Assembly: GCA_964371995.1 (NCBI GenBank)
Contig: CAYJPG010000013.1
Location: 1-40,424, forward strand
Reading direction: 5' to 3'
DNA from: SHZI01 sp964371995
Lineage (GTDB): Bacteria; Pseudomonadota; Gammaproteobacteria; Steroidobacterales; GCA-2729495
DNA length: 40,424 nt
The first letter of the stretch is position 1, and each line of letters opens with the position of its first letter. Below the pieces are notes generated by a model that saw only the letters and a list, made by a program, of their open reading frames with translations, had not been told where the DNA came from and did no database searches. The translations under genes and the position numbers were made by a program. Positions 1-6,826 of this stretch are shown here, one piece after another.

Positions 1-32
1 GTGCCGGTGTGGTTGCGAAAATTCTCAAGTAA
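1..32 (+). CDS. tuf: Elongation factor Tu, 3' end only
   Basis: Read from base 3, the codons give A-G-V-V-A-K-I-L-K followed by TAA at 30-32, the typical C-terminal end of EF-Tu (the GTPase that delivers aminoacyl-tRNA to the ribosome). The rest lies outside the window. Its stop is 20 bases before rpsJ, so the str operon (normally rpsL-rpsG-fusA-tuf) probably runs directly into the S10 cluster. Only ten codons are visible, so the call rests on that short match and the expected neighbourhood. Confidence 0.85.
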   Translation, partial: AGVVAKILK

Positions 33-52
33 GAGCAAAGGTAGTAAAGAAA

Positions 53-367
53 ATGGCCAAGAGTCAGAACATCAGGATCCGGTTGAAGGCGTTTGATCAT
101 CGCCTGCTCGACACGTCGGCACGCGAGATCGTTGAGACCGCCAAGCGCACTGGTGCCCAGGTTCATGGCCCGGTTCCTCTGCCCAGCCGGATTGAGCGGT
201 TTACCGTTCTGACCTCGCCGCACGTTGACAAGGACGCCCGGGATCAGTACGAAATCCGGACCCACAAGCGGCTGATGGATATTGTGGAACCGACCGACAA
301 GACAGTGGACGCCCTGATGAAGCTGGAGCTTCCGGCCGGGGTCGACGTACAGATAAAGTTGAACTAG
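53..367 (+). CDS. rpsJ: 30S ribosomal protein S10
   Basis: S10 is a small-subunit head protein that also pairs with NusB in transcription antitermination. The 104-residue product has the family opening (IRIRLKAFDHRLLD) and the conserved ETAKRTGAQV, SPHVDKDARDQYEIRTH and VEPTDKTVDALM blocks, at about the usual 103-residue length. The ATG at 53 follows the tuf stop by 20 bases, so cotranscription with tuf is likely. In E. coli, S10 heads its operon and rplC follows within tens of bases. Here rplC is 305 bases away behind its own promoter-like sequence, so rpsJ may belong functionally to the upstream tuf transcript. Confidence 0.98.
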   Translation: MAKSQNIRIRLKAFDHRLLDTSAREIVETAKRTGAQVHGPVPLPSRIERFTVLTSPHVDKDARDQYEIRTHKRLMDIVEPTDKTVDALMKLELPAGVDVQIKLN

Positions 368-373
368 CGGAAA

Positions 374-401
374 TTGAACTGAGCCGGAAGACTGTTATAC
401 T
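374..401 (+). promoter_or_regulatory. Sigma70-like promoter between rpsJ and rplC
   Basis: A -35-like TTGAAC at 374-379 and a -10-like TATACT at 396-401 are separated by 16 bases. The -10 matches the TATAAT consensus at five of six positions and the -35 matches TTGACA at four. It starts seven bases after the rpsJ stop. Transcription would begin near 407-409, leaving a leader of about 265 bases before rplC. This is a sequence match only; no start site has been measured. Confidence 0.5.
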
Positions 402-672
402 AACCGGCTACGCGGTAGGTACCGACAGGTTCCCTGCGGTGCACAAAGCGTCGGTGGCATCTGGTCCGGAAGCGGGCCTGGCCACTCAAGAGCAAGGCTG
501 AATAGACTGCGGTGGCCCCGGACGGGCCGCATAACAAAATTGTTGAATCCGCCGTACGGCGCGGGTTCGGGGTCTCCGATGGAACGGCTGCGACCGCCAA
601 GAGATGGTGGGGAGCTGCTTCCGCTCCGGATTCCCGAGCCAGCAGCCGCCAAGGCGACCAAGGTATAGCGAG
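402..672 (+). promoter_or_regulatory. Structured leader RNA candidate upstream of rplC
   Basis: This stretch has no credible gene but holds many inverted repeats. ACCGAC (421-426) pairs with GTCGGT (450-455). GTGGC (454-458) pairs with GCCAC (481-485), enclosing GGTCC/GGGCC. TGC+GGCCC (508-518) pairs with GGGCC+GCA (524-531) around a five-base loop. GCCG/CGGC lies at 551-560. CGGCTGC (585-591) pairs with GCAGCCG (642-648), enclosing GGAGC (611-615)/GCTCC (623-627). The last pairing ends 24 bases before the rplC ATG. In E. coli, ribosomal protein L4 controls its operon through a leader upstream of rpsJ. A leader placed before rplC and rplD could serve the same purpose here, which is inference. 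Confidence 0.5.
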
Positions 673-1329
673 ATGGCCATCGGTCTGGTAGGGCGAAAGC
701 GCGGAATGACGCGAATCTTCACTGAAGATGGCGCTTCTGTGCCTGTAACGGTCATTGAGGCGCTGCCGAACCGCGTTACGCGGGTCAAGTCGGCAGACTC
801 AGACGGCTATTCGGCAATCAAGGTCACCACGGGCTCGGTCAAGCTCAGCCGTATCAGCAAGACGCTGGCGGGTGAGTATGCCAAGGCCGGCGTAGAGCCG
901 GGCGAGGGCATGTGGGAGTTCCGGGTCAGCGAGGAAGAGGCTGGCGCGCACCCCCAAGGGTCACAAATTACTGTCGAGGCGTTTGCTGCCGGGCAGCTCG
1001 TCGATGTTCGTGGTACCACGATCGGCAAGGGATTCGCCGGCACCATCAAGCGGCACCATTTCGCTGGCCAGGATGCAACTCACGGTAACTCGGTCTCGCA
1101 CCGTGTGCCGGGCTCCATCGGTCAGCGCCAGACGCCTGGACGGGTGTTCAAGGGCAAGCGGATGTCGGGTCATCTCGGCAATATCGGACGCAGCACATTG
1201 AATCTGGCTGTTGTACGGGTTGACGCCGAGCGCAACCTGCTACTGGTCAAAGGTGCTGTGCCAGGGCATGCGGGTTCGCACGTGGTGGTCAAGCCCGCTG
1301 CGAAGATTCGCCGCAAGAAGAAAGGCTGA
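673..1329 (+). CDS. rplC: 50S ribosomal protein L3
   Basis: L3 is one of the first proteins to join the large subunit; it nucleates assembly at the 3' end of 23S rRNA and reaches toward the peptidyl-transferase centre. The 218-residue product opens MAIGLVGRKRGMTRIF and contains the diagnostic loop near residues 120-180 (GTTIGKGFAGTIKRHHF, then HGNSVSHRVPGSIG and KGKRMSGHLG). The reading frame is open back to 604, but homology begins at the ATG at 673, with AAGG a short distance upstream, so that start is used. rplD follows after 7 bases. Confidence 0.97.
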   Translation: MAIGLVGRKRGMTRIFTEDGASVPVTVIEALPNRVTRVKSADSDGYSAIKVTTGSVKLSRISKTLAGEYAKAGVEPGEGMWEFRVSEEEAGAHPQGSQITVEAFAAGQLVDVRGTTIGKGFAGTIKRHHFAGQDATHGNSVSHRVPGSIGQRQTPGRVFKGKRMSGHLGNIGRSTLNLAVVRVDAERNLLLVKGAVPGHAGSHVVVKPAAKIRRKKKG

Positions 1330-1336
1330 GGCAGAG

Positions 1337-1939
1337 ATGAAGCTCGCAATTCACGGCGGTGGCAGCCTTGAGGTGTCTGAGGATACCTTTGGCGCCAAAT
1401 TCAACGAGGCGCTGATTCATCAGGTCATTACTGCCTATATGGCGGGTGGCCGGGCCGGAACGAAAGCGCAGAAGACGCGCGCTGAAGTCCGGGGCGGTGG
1501 ACGCAAGCCGCACAAGCAAAAGGGTAGCGGTCGCGCCCGTGCCGGTACCACCCGTGGCCCGATCTGGGTCGGCGGCGGTCGGGCATTCGCAGCCAAACCC
1601 CGCGACTACAGTCAGAAAGTCAACCGGAAGATGTATCAGGCCGCAATGCGGTCGGTTTTCTCCGAGTTGATCCGGCAGGAGCGTCTCATCGTTGTCGATG
1701 ATATCGAGATTGCCCGGCCAAAGACCCGCGATCTCGTTGCCTGGCTGCAGGGTTTCGGCCTGCAGCGCGTGCTTATCCTTGTCGATGAGTGCAAGGATAA
1801 CCTGCGTTTGTCGGCACAAAATCTCCACTGGGTTGATGTTGTCGATATTCACAGCCTGAACCCGCTTGCGCTCGTTCGCTTTGAGAAAGTGCTGGCGACT
1901 GCTGCTGCAGTCAAGGCTGTTGGGGAGCGTTTGTCATGA
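1337..1939 (+). CDS. rplD: 50S ribosomal protein L4
   Basis: L4 binds 23S rRNA domain I and lines the exit tunnel with a long loop. In E. coli it is also the autogenous repressor of the S10 operon and binds RNase E. The 200-residue product shows the loop signature (TRAEVRGGGRKPHKQKGSGRARAG) around residues 48-70, then PIWVGGGRAFAAKPRDYSQKVN. The start is the ATG at 1337, seven bases after the rplC stop, matching the normal L4 N terminus. Its stop overlaps the rplW start in an ATGA, implying coupled translation. It would be the expected ligand if the leader at 402-672 is autoregulatory. Confidence 0.97.
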   Translation: MKLAIHGGGSLEVSEDTFGAKFNEALIHQVITAYMAGGRAGTKAQKTRAEVRGGGRKPHKQKGSGRARAGTTRGPIWVGGGRAFAAKPRDYSQKVNRKMYQAAMRSVFSELIRQERLIVVDDIEIARPKTRDLVAWLQGFGLQRVLILVDECKDNLRLSAQNLHWVDVVDIHSLNPLALVRFEKVLATAAAVKAVGERLS

Positions 1940-2244
1940 CCGTCAATCTCGCCAATGAAAAACTGATGTCCGTACTGGTCGGGCCGCATCTTTCGGAAAA
2001 GAGCAGCCGGGTTGCGGAGAAAGTCAGGCAGTTCGTGTTCAAGGTGCGTCGCGACGCTGACAAGAAGCAGATCAAGCGCGCCGTTGAGTTGATGTTCGGC
2101 GTCAAGGTTACCGCGGTGCAGGTCGTGCATGTAGCCGGCAAGGTAAAGCGGCTCGGACGCAGCATCGGCAGGCGCCATGACTGGAAGAAAGCCTATGTAA
2201 CGCTGGCCGAAGGCCAGGATATCGATTTCCACGGGAACGCCTGA
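1936..2244 (+). CDS. rplW: 50S ribosomal protein L23
   Basis: L23 sits at the tunnel exit and is the docking site for trigger factor and the signal recognition particle. The 102-residue product has the family N terminus (LMSVLVGPHLSEKSS), the FKVRRDADKKQIKRAVELMFGV block and the KAYVTL segment near the C terminus. The ATG at 1936 lies inside the rplD stop (ATGA), a classic translational-coupling arrangement. Length and order are normal for the S10 operon. A 49-base gap separates it from rplB. Confidence 0.97.
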   Translation: MTVNLANEKLMSVLVGPHLSEKSSRVAEKVRQFVFKVRRDADKKQIKRAVELMFGVKVTAVQVVHVAGKVKRLGRSIGRRHDWKKAYVTLAEGQDIDFHGNA

Positions 2245-2293
2245 CAGGCTCCGGAAGAAAGACGTTCGATCAAGAGACCCTAGGGCTTAAACC

Positions 2294-3121
2294 ATGGCAC
2301 TCCAGCAAACAAAACCAACCTCCCCTGGGCGTCGTTTCGTCGTCAAGGTGCCGACGCCGGACCTGCACAAGGGTGCGCCACATGCGCCGCTCGTCGTGCA
2401 GATCGGCCGCGCTACCGGTCGTAACAGTCATGGCCGGATCACCACGCGGCACAAGGGTGGTGGTCACAAGCGGTTATACCGGATCATCGACTTCAAGCGC
2501 GACAAGGACAGCATCCCTGCGAAGGTCGAGCATATTGAATACGATCCGAATCGTAGCGCGCATATCGCCCTGCTGCTGTACGCAGATGGCGAGCGTCGCT
2601 ACATCATTGCGCCCAAAGGGATTGCTGCGGGGGACAGTGTTGTTTCCGGTCGCGATTCACCGATCAAGACCGGCAATGCAATGCCACTGCGGAACATCCC
2701 GGTTGGTACGCTGGTGCATGCCGTCGAACTGAAGCCCGGCAAGGGTGCGCAGCTCGCACGTGCTGCCGGTACCGGTATTCAGATCGTCGCCCGTGAGGGC
2801 ACATATGCGACCGTCCGCCTGCGTTCTGGCGAGATGCGGAAGGTGCATGTTGAGTGCCGCGCAACGATTGGCGAGGTCGGGCGCGAAGAGCACAACCTGC
2901 GCAAGTTCGGCAAGGCTGGTGCAAAGCGCTGGCGCGGTATTCGCCCGACAGTTCGCGGCGTTGCCATGAACCCGGTCGATCACCCGCACGGCGGCGGTGA
3001 AGGCAAGACCTCAGGTGGTCGCCATCCGGTCACGCCATGGGGCGTAAAGACCAAGGGCTACAAGACCCGGCACAACAAGCGAACTGCCGGAATGATCGTG
3101 CGTCGGCGCGACAAGAAGTAA
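2294..3121 (+). CDS. rplB: 50S ribosomal protein L2
   Basis: L2 is essential for subunit association and for peptidyl-transferase centre architecture. The 275-residue product is standard length. It carries the GGGHKRLYRIIDFKR block near residue 55, the KGAQLARAAGT region near 150, and the C-terminal AMNPVDHPHGGGEGK motif near residue 225, whose histidine is the classically conserved L2 residue. The ATG at 2294 matches the usual N terminus (MALQQTKPTSPGRRFVV). No strong Shine-Dalgarno is visible in the 49-base spacer, so translation may depend on upstream flow. Confidence 0.98.
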   Translation: MALQQTKPTSPGRRFVVKVPTPDLHKGAPHAPLVVQIGRATGRNSHGRITTRHKGGGHKRLYRIIDFKRDKDSIPAKVEHIEYDPNRSAHIALLLYADGERRYIIAPKGIAAGDSVVSGRDSPIKTGNAMPLRNIPVGTLVHAVELKPGKGAQLARAAGTGIQIVAREGTYATVRLRSGEMRKVHVECRATIGEVGREEHNLRKFGKAGAKRWRGIRPTVRGVAMNPVDHPHGGGEGKTSGGRHPVTPWGVKTKGYKTRHNKRTAGMIVRRRDKK

Positions 3122-3150
3122 CGACAGATACCGTCAAAGGATTTTGAATC

Positions 3151-3432
3151 GTGGCACGTTCCGTAAAAAAGGGGCCGTTTATCGATCTGCATCTGGCCAA
3201 CAAGGTCAGGGTAGCGGTCGGCACCAACAATCGTCGGCCAATCAAGACGTGGTCGAGACGTTCGACGATCCTGCCGGAAATGGTAGGCCTCACGATTGCC
3301 ATTCATAACGGCCGCGATCACATCCCGGTGCTGATTACCGAGAATATGGTTGGTCACAAGCTCGGCGAATTCGCCGTAACCCGGACCTTCAAGGGGCACT
3401 CGGGCGACAAGAAGACAAAGGCTGCAGGTTAA
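3151..3432 (+). CDS. rpsS: 30S ribosomal protein S19
   Basis: S19 is a head protein that forms a complex with S13 and contacts the A-site tRNA region. The 93-residue product begins MARSVKKGPFIDLHL and contains TWSRRSTILPEMVGLTIAIHNG and VGHKLGEFAVTRTFKGH, all family hallmarks. The start codon is GTG at 3151, with AAAGGA about ten bases upstream; no in-frame ATG precedes the conserved sequence. rplV follows after 10 bases. Confidence 0.98.
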   Translation: MARSVKKGPFIDLHLANKVRVAVGTNNRRPIKTWSRRSTILPEMVGLTIAIHNGRDHIPVLITENMVGHKLGEFAVTRTFKGHSGDKKTKAAG

Positions 3433-3442
3433 GGATCCGGAT

Positions 3443-3775
3443 ATGCAGGTTTCAGCCACATTGAAGTACGCGCGCATCTCGCCGCAGAAATGCCGGCTGG
3501 TTGCCGATGCCATTCGCGGGAAGTCGGTTGCCGGCGCCAAGCAGATCCTGGAGCTGATGCCGAAGAAGGGTGCGCTTCTGCTGAAGAAGGTGCTCGATTC
3601 GGCTATTGCCAATGCCGAGCATAACAATGCGGCAGATATCGACGAGTTGAGGGTATCTACCGTCTTCGTGAATGAAGCGCCGAAACTGCGTCGGTTCCGC
3701 GCTTCTGCGAAGGGTCGGGCTTCGCCTCGCCAGAAGCGCAGCAGTCATATCACCATACAAGTCGCGGACGAATAG
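3443..3775 (+). CDS. rplV: 50S ribosomal protein L22
   Basis: L22 contacts all 23S rRNA domains; its beta-hairpin lines the exit tunnel near the macrolide site. The 110-residue product has the N-terminal ISPQKCRLVADAIRGK motif, the helix with LLKKVLDSAIANAEHN, and the C-terminal PRQKRSSHITIQV block at the usual spacing. The start is the ATG at 3443, 10 bases after rpsS. The stop at 3773-3775 is five bases from rpsC, so translation is probably coupled. Confidence 0.98.
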   Translation: MQVSATLKYARISPQKCRLVADAIRGKSVAGAKQILELMPKKGALLLKKVLDSAIANAEHNNAADIDELRVSTVFVNEAPKLRRFRASAKGRASPRQKRSSHITIQVADE

Positions 3776-3779
3776 CAGC

Positions 3780-4472
3780 ATGGGACAAAAGGTCAATCCG
3801 ATCGGGATCCGGCTCGGTATCACGCGGGACTGGTCGTCCAAGTGGTACGCCGACCAGCGCACTTTTCCACATTACATTGCAATGGATTACAAGATCCGTG
3901 AGTTTCTGAAGAAGAAGCTCAAGGATGCTTCGGTAAGCAAGATCCTGATTGAGCGGCCGGCACGCAAGGCCCACATCACGATTCATACGGCGCGGCCCGG
4001 AGTTGTGATCGGCAAGAAGGGCGAGGATATCGAAAGCCTGCGGGCCCAGGTGGCCAAGCTGCTGAAGATGCCGGTCAACGATGTGCGGATCAATATTGCG
4101 GAAATCCGCAAACCGGAGCTGGATGCCAAGCTGGTCGCCGAAGGGATTGCGCAGCAGCTCGAGCGGCGCGTGATGTTTCGCCGGGCCATGAAGCGTTCAG
4201 TGCAGAACACGATGCGTCTGGGTGCGCTCGGCATCAAGGTGCAGGTCTCGGGCCGCCTGAATGGCGGTGAGATCGCTCGAACCGAGTGGACGCGGGAAGG
4301 GCGGGTGCCACTGCATACCTTCCGCGCCGATATCGATTATGCATTGGCAGAAGCAATGACCACCTATGGGGTCATCGGTGTAAAAGTCTGGATTTTCCGT
4401 GGCGAAGTGTTCGATCCCCGCCAGGAAGTCGTGACGGAAGAAGCGGCAGCTCCGGCTGCGGCGGCGCGTTAA
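3780..4472 (+). CDS. rpsC: 30S ribosomal protein S3
   Basis: S3 forms part of the mRNA entry channel and helps unwind mRNA. The 230-residue product starts MGQKVNPIGIRLGITRDW. It has the KH domain with VVIGKKGEDIESLR near residues 75-90 and the C-terminal GRLNGGEIARTEW and GVIGVKVWIFRGE segments. The frame is open upstream into rplV, but the S3 homology begins at the ATG at 3780. The C terminus ends in a short alanine-rich tail, a common variable feature of S3. rplP follows after 12 bases with an AAGGAA ribosome site. Confidence 0.97.
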   Translation: MGQKVNPIGIRLGITRDWSSKWYADQRTFPHYIAMDYKIREFLKKKLKDASVSKILIERPARKAHITIHTARPGVVIGKKGEDIESLRAQVAKLLKMPVNDVRINIAEIRKPELDAKLVAEGIAQQLERRVMFRRAMKRSVQNTMRLGALGIKVQVSGRLNGGEIARTEWTREGRVPLHTFRADIDYALAEAMTTYGVIGVKVWIFRGEVFDPRQEVVTEEAAAPAAAAR

Positions 4473-4484
4473 GGAATTGACGAA

Positions 4485-4898
4485 ATGTTGCAGCCAAAAC
4501 GCACCAAGTTCAGAAAGCAGTTCAAGGGCCGTAACCGTGGGCTCGCACAGCGCGGCAATACCGTCGCTTTTGGCGAGTACGGACTGAAGGCCACGGACCG
4601 TTGCCGGCTGACGGCCCGCCAGATTGAGGCCGCACGCCGGGCGATGACCCGCTATGTAAAGCGTGGCGGCAAAGTATGGATCCGGGTATTCCCGGACAAG
4701 CCGATCACCGCCAAGCCGCTGGAAGTCAGGCAGGGCAGCGGTAAGGGTAACGTCGAGTTCTGGGTGGCCCTGGTGCAGCCCGGTACCGTGCTTTACGAGA
4801 TGGAAGGTGTGACCGAGGCGATTGCCCGTGAAGCCTTCCGTCTGGCGGCGTCAAAGCTGCCTGTAGCGACCACGTTTGTCAGCCGGCACGTTGTTTAG
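4485..4898 (+). CDS. rplP: 50S ribosomal protein L16
   Basis: L16 organises the A-site region of the large subunit. The 137-residue product matches the family length and begins MLQPKRTKFRKQFKGRNRG. It contains the central TARQIEAARRAMTR and VFPDKPITAKPLEVRQGSGKG blocks. In the latter, the conserved arginine before the GSGKG loop (R81 in E. coli) is the residue hydroxylated by YcfD in some gammaproteobacteria. AAGGAA lies about eight bases before the ATG. rpmC begins 26 bases after the stop. Confidence 0.98.
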   Translation: MLQPKRTKFRKQFKGRNRGLAQRGNTVAFGEYGLKATDRCRLTARQIEAARRAMTRYVKRGGKVWIRVFPDKPITAKPLEVRQGSGKGNVEFWVALVQPGTVLYEMEGVTEAIAREAFRLAASKLPVATTFVSRHVV

Positions 4899-4924
4899 AC
4901 GTCCGGTATTTGAGGATTCAGGCG

Positions 4925-5137
4925 ATGAAGCTGACCGAACTGCGCAAAAAGACTGAGGCCCAGCTGGGCGAAGAACTGCTTGGCCTGCGCAAAGAGCAGT
5001 TCAACCTGCGCATGCAGCGTGCAACCGGTCAGCTGAGCAAGCCGGATCAGTTCGCCAAGGTGCGGAAAAACATAGCGCGGATAAAGACACTGATGACCGA
5101 ACAGAGCAACACGACGAAGATCGGTGGTGCGGCATGA
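4925..5137 (+). CDS. rpmC: 50S ribosomal protein L29
   Basis: L29 is a small coiled protein next to L23 at the tunnel exit. The product is 70 residues, two helices with the typical ELRKKTEAQLGEELLGLRKEQFNLRMQ sequence around residues 5-30 and VRKNIARIKTLMTE near 50. The ATG at 4925 is used because L29 proteins normally start MK-x-x-ELR; a TTG 15 bases upstream is in frame but unlikely. The stop overlaps the rpsQ ATG by four bases. It is slightly longer than the E. coli protein (63) through a short C-terminal tail. Confidence 0.96.
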   Translation: MKLTELRKKTEAQLGEELLGLRKEQFNLRMQRATGQLSKPDQFAKVRKNIARIKTLMTEQSNTTKIGGAA

Positions 5138-5424
5138 GCGACAACGTGAGCAGCCATGCCGCTGAGTCCGCCGCACCGATCCGGACACTGACGGGTACGG
5201 TGGTCAGCAGCAGCATGCAGAAGACCATTGCTGTTGTGGTCGAACGGCTCGTCAAGCATCCGCAATACAGCAAGTACGTTCGCCGCACCACGAAGCTGCT
5301 GGCGCACGACGAGGACAACAGTTCTCAGAAGGGAGATGTTGTTTCCATTACCGAGTGCCGGCCCTACTCGAAGCGCAAGGCCTGGCGGCTCGTAGAGGTT
5401 ATCAAGCGGGCGGCGGTGGAGTAG
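5134..5424 (+). CDS. rpsQ: 30S ribosomal protein S17
   Basis: S17 is a primary 16S rRNA binder of the OB-fold type. The 96-residue product contains RTLTGTVVSSSMQKTIAVVVERLVKHPQYSKYVRR, then GDVVSITECRPYSKRKAWRLVEV, which are the standard family blocks. An N-terminal stretch of about 15 residues before the core is longer than in E. coli. The ATG at 5134 lies in an ATGA overlap with rpmC. It is the last gene of the S10 section; rplN follows after a 71-base spacer containing a hairpin. Confidence 0.97.
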   Translation: MSDNVSSHAAESAAPIRTLTGTVVSSSMQKTIAVVVERLVKHPQYSKYVRRTTKLLAHDEDNSSQKGDVVSITECRPYSKRKAWRLVEVIKRAAVE

Positions 5425-5428
5425 GCGT

Positions 5429-5442
5429 TCCCCAAAAGGGGA
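5429..5442 (+). other. Hairpin at the S10/spc operon junction
   Basis: TCCCC (5429-5433) and GGGGA (5438-5442) pair around an AAAA loop just after the rpsQ stop. There is no T-run after it, so it does not look like a full intrinsic terminator. It sits where the E. coli S10 operon ends and the spc operon begins. A role in mRNA processing or stability is possible but not shown by sequence. Confidence 0.45.
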
Positions 5443-5495
5443 TGCCGGTCTCACAGCAGAAGCCTTAGCAGCGCTGGTTTTATCGGGAATCGATC

Positions 5496-5864
5496 ATGAT
5501 CCAAATGCAAACATACCTCGCGGCCGCCGATAACAGCGGTGCTCGCCAGATGATGTGCATCAAGGTGCTTGGTGGCAGCCGCCGTCGTTACGCGTATATC
5601 GGCGACGTCATCAAGGTCAGTATCAAGGACGCGATCCCCAGGGGTCGGGTCAAGAAGGGTGAGGTTTACAACGCAGTCGTGGTGCGTACCCGAAAAGGCG
5701 TACGGCGCCCCGATGGATCGGTGATTCGCTTCGACGGTAACGCGGCTGTGCTGTTGAACAACAAGCTGGAGCCGATCGGCACGCGAATTTTCGGGCCAGT
5801 CACCCGGGAACTGCGTAACGAGAACTTCATGAAGATCATTTCTCTTGCACCGGAGGTGCTCTGA
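5496..5864 (+). CDS. rplN: 50S ribosomal protein L14
   Basis: L14 lies at the subunit interface, in bridges with 16S rRNA, and is the docking site of silencing factor RsfS. The 122-residue product has the exact family length, beginning MIQMQTYLAAADNSGARQ. It contains the signature VKKGEVYNAVVVRT around residue 53 and GTRIFGPVTRELR near 100. The ATG at 5496 matches the L14 N terminus. It is the first gene of the spc section; the 71-base upstream spacer shows a small hairpin but no convincing promoter. Confidence 0.98.
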   Translation: MIQMQTYLAAADNSGARQMMCIKVLGGSRRRYAYIGDVIKVSIKDAIPRGRVKKGEVYNAVVVRTRKGVRRPDGSVIRFDGNAAVLLNNKLEPIGTRIFGPVTRELRNENFMKIISLAPEVL

Positions 5865-5889
5865 GTATTGCCAGAGTATGGCGAACTAA

Positions 5890-6219
5890 GTGGATGGTAG
5901 AGGCTTTAACAGGATCAGCAAAAACGACCAGGTAATGGTCAGCACCGGCCGCGACAAGGGTCGACGCGGAACCGTTACCAAGGTGGATGGTGACCGGGTC
6001 TGGGTTGAAGGCGCCAATGTCGTGAAGCGGCATCAGCGTGGGAACCCGAACAAGGGGCTGCAGGGCGGTATCGTCGAGAAAGAGATGCCCCTGCATATCT
6101 CCAACGTGATGCTGTTCAACCCCGTGACCAACAAGGGTGATCGCATCGGTTTCCGTACGCTGGAAGATGGCCGGAAAGTCAGGTACTTCAAGTCGAACAA
6201 AGAGGTCGTGGATGTCTGA
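5890..6219 (+). CDS. rplX: 50S ribosomal protein L24
   Basis: L24 is an assembly initiator that binds near the 5' end of 23S rRNA. The 109-residue product has the KOW motif (VMVSTGRDKGRRGTVTKVDGD) near residues 15-35 and the VKRHQRGNPNKGLQGGIVEKEMPLH region. L24 usually starts M-N-R-I; here the equivalent position reads F-N-R-I, with TTT where ATG is expected. The only canonical in-frame start is GTG at 5890, directly preceded by an in-frame TAA at 5887-5889, so the protein carries five extra N-terminal residues. No strong Shine-Dalgarno precedes this GTG. Confidence 0.93.
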   Translation: MDGRGFNRISKNDQVMVSTGRDKGRRGTVTKVDGDRVWVEGANVVKRHQRGNPNKGLQGGIVEKEMPLHISNVMLFNPVTNKGDRIGFRTLEDGRKVRYFKSNKEVVDV

Positions 6220-6225
6220 TCCGTG

Positions 6226-6240
6226 TCTGGCTGAGCCAGA
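6226..6240 (+). other. Hairpin between rplX and rplE
   Basis: TCTGGC (6226-6231) and GCCAGA (6235-6240) form a perfect six-base stem with a TGA loop, about 30 bases before the rplE ATG. In E. coli, S8 represses the spc operon by binding mRNA at the rplE start. The location fits a candidate S8 target, but I did not establish similarity to the S8 site of 16S rRNA. Confidence 0.4.
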
Positions 6241-6270
6241 ACAGCGTGTCAATAGAATCCCAGCAAGTTT

Positions 6271-6810
6271 ATGACCAGACTACAGCAAGAATACGTCACC
6301 ACGATCGTCCCGAAACTGCGTGAGCGGCTCGGTCTCGACAATGTGATGGAAGTGCCGCGGATCACCAAGATCACGCTGAACATGGGCGTGGGTGAGACGA
6401 TCACGGACAAGAAAGTGATCGAGAAAGCCGTGCAGGACATGACGAGCATCGCCGGCCAGAAGCCGCAGATTACGCTCGCGCGCAAATCTGTAGCAACCTT
6501 CAAGGTTCGTGAGGGTTATCCGGTAGGCTGCAAGGTAACCCTGCGTCGCGGCCGCATGTATGAGTTTCTTGACCGCCTGGTCAACATTGCCATTCCGCGT
6601 GTACGCGACTTCCGCGGCCTGAACGGCCGGTCGTTTGATGGCCGTGGCAACTACAGCATGGGCATCCAGGAACAGATCATTTTTCCGGAAATCGACTACG
6701 ACAAGATCGATATGATCCGGGGCATGGACATCACGATTACGACAACAGCGCGCACCGATGAGCATGCGCGGGCCTTGCTTGAAGCCTTCAACTTTCCTTT
6801 CCGCAAGTGA
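6271..6810 (+). CDS. rplE: 50S ribosomal protein L5
   Basis: L5 binds 5S rRNA and contacts P-site tRNA in the central protuberance. The 179-residue product has the usual length and starts MTRLQQEYVTTIVPKLRERL. It contains the signature PRITKITLNMGVGE, then GQKPQITLARKSVATFKVREG, PRVRDFRGL and the C-terminal GMDITITTTARTDEHARALL. The ATG at 6271 is 51 bases after rplX. In E. coli this start is where S8 imposes translational control on the spc operon. Confidence 0.98.
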   Translation: MTRLQQEYVTTIVPKLRERLGLDNVMEVPRITKITLNMGVGETITDKKVIEKAVQDMTSIAGQKPQITLARKSVATFKVREGYPVGCKVTLRRGRMYEFLDRLVNIAIPRVRDFRGLNGRSFDGRGNYSMGIQEQIIFPEIDYDKIDMIRGMDITITTTARTDEHARALLEAFNFPFRK

Positions 6811-6826
6811 CGGGATAAATCCGAAT

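Noticed and set aside
604..672. N-terminal extension of L3 from ATG 604
   Set aside because: The 23 added residues show no L3 homology and lie in the hairpin-rich leader; ATG 673 matches the family start.
395..788. Overlapping - strand open frames in the rpsJ-rplC gap
   Set aside because: Several mutually overlapping frames of 66-100 codons with Arg/Pro/Ser-rich translations and no recognisable start context; two extend into rplC or its leader. Structured RNA explains the region better.
5429..5442. Terminator after rpsQ
   Set aside because: The stem is only five pairs and is not followed by a T-run; recorded as a hairpin only.
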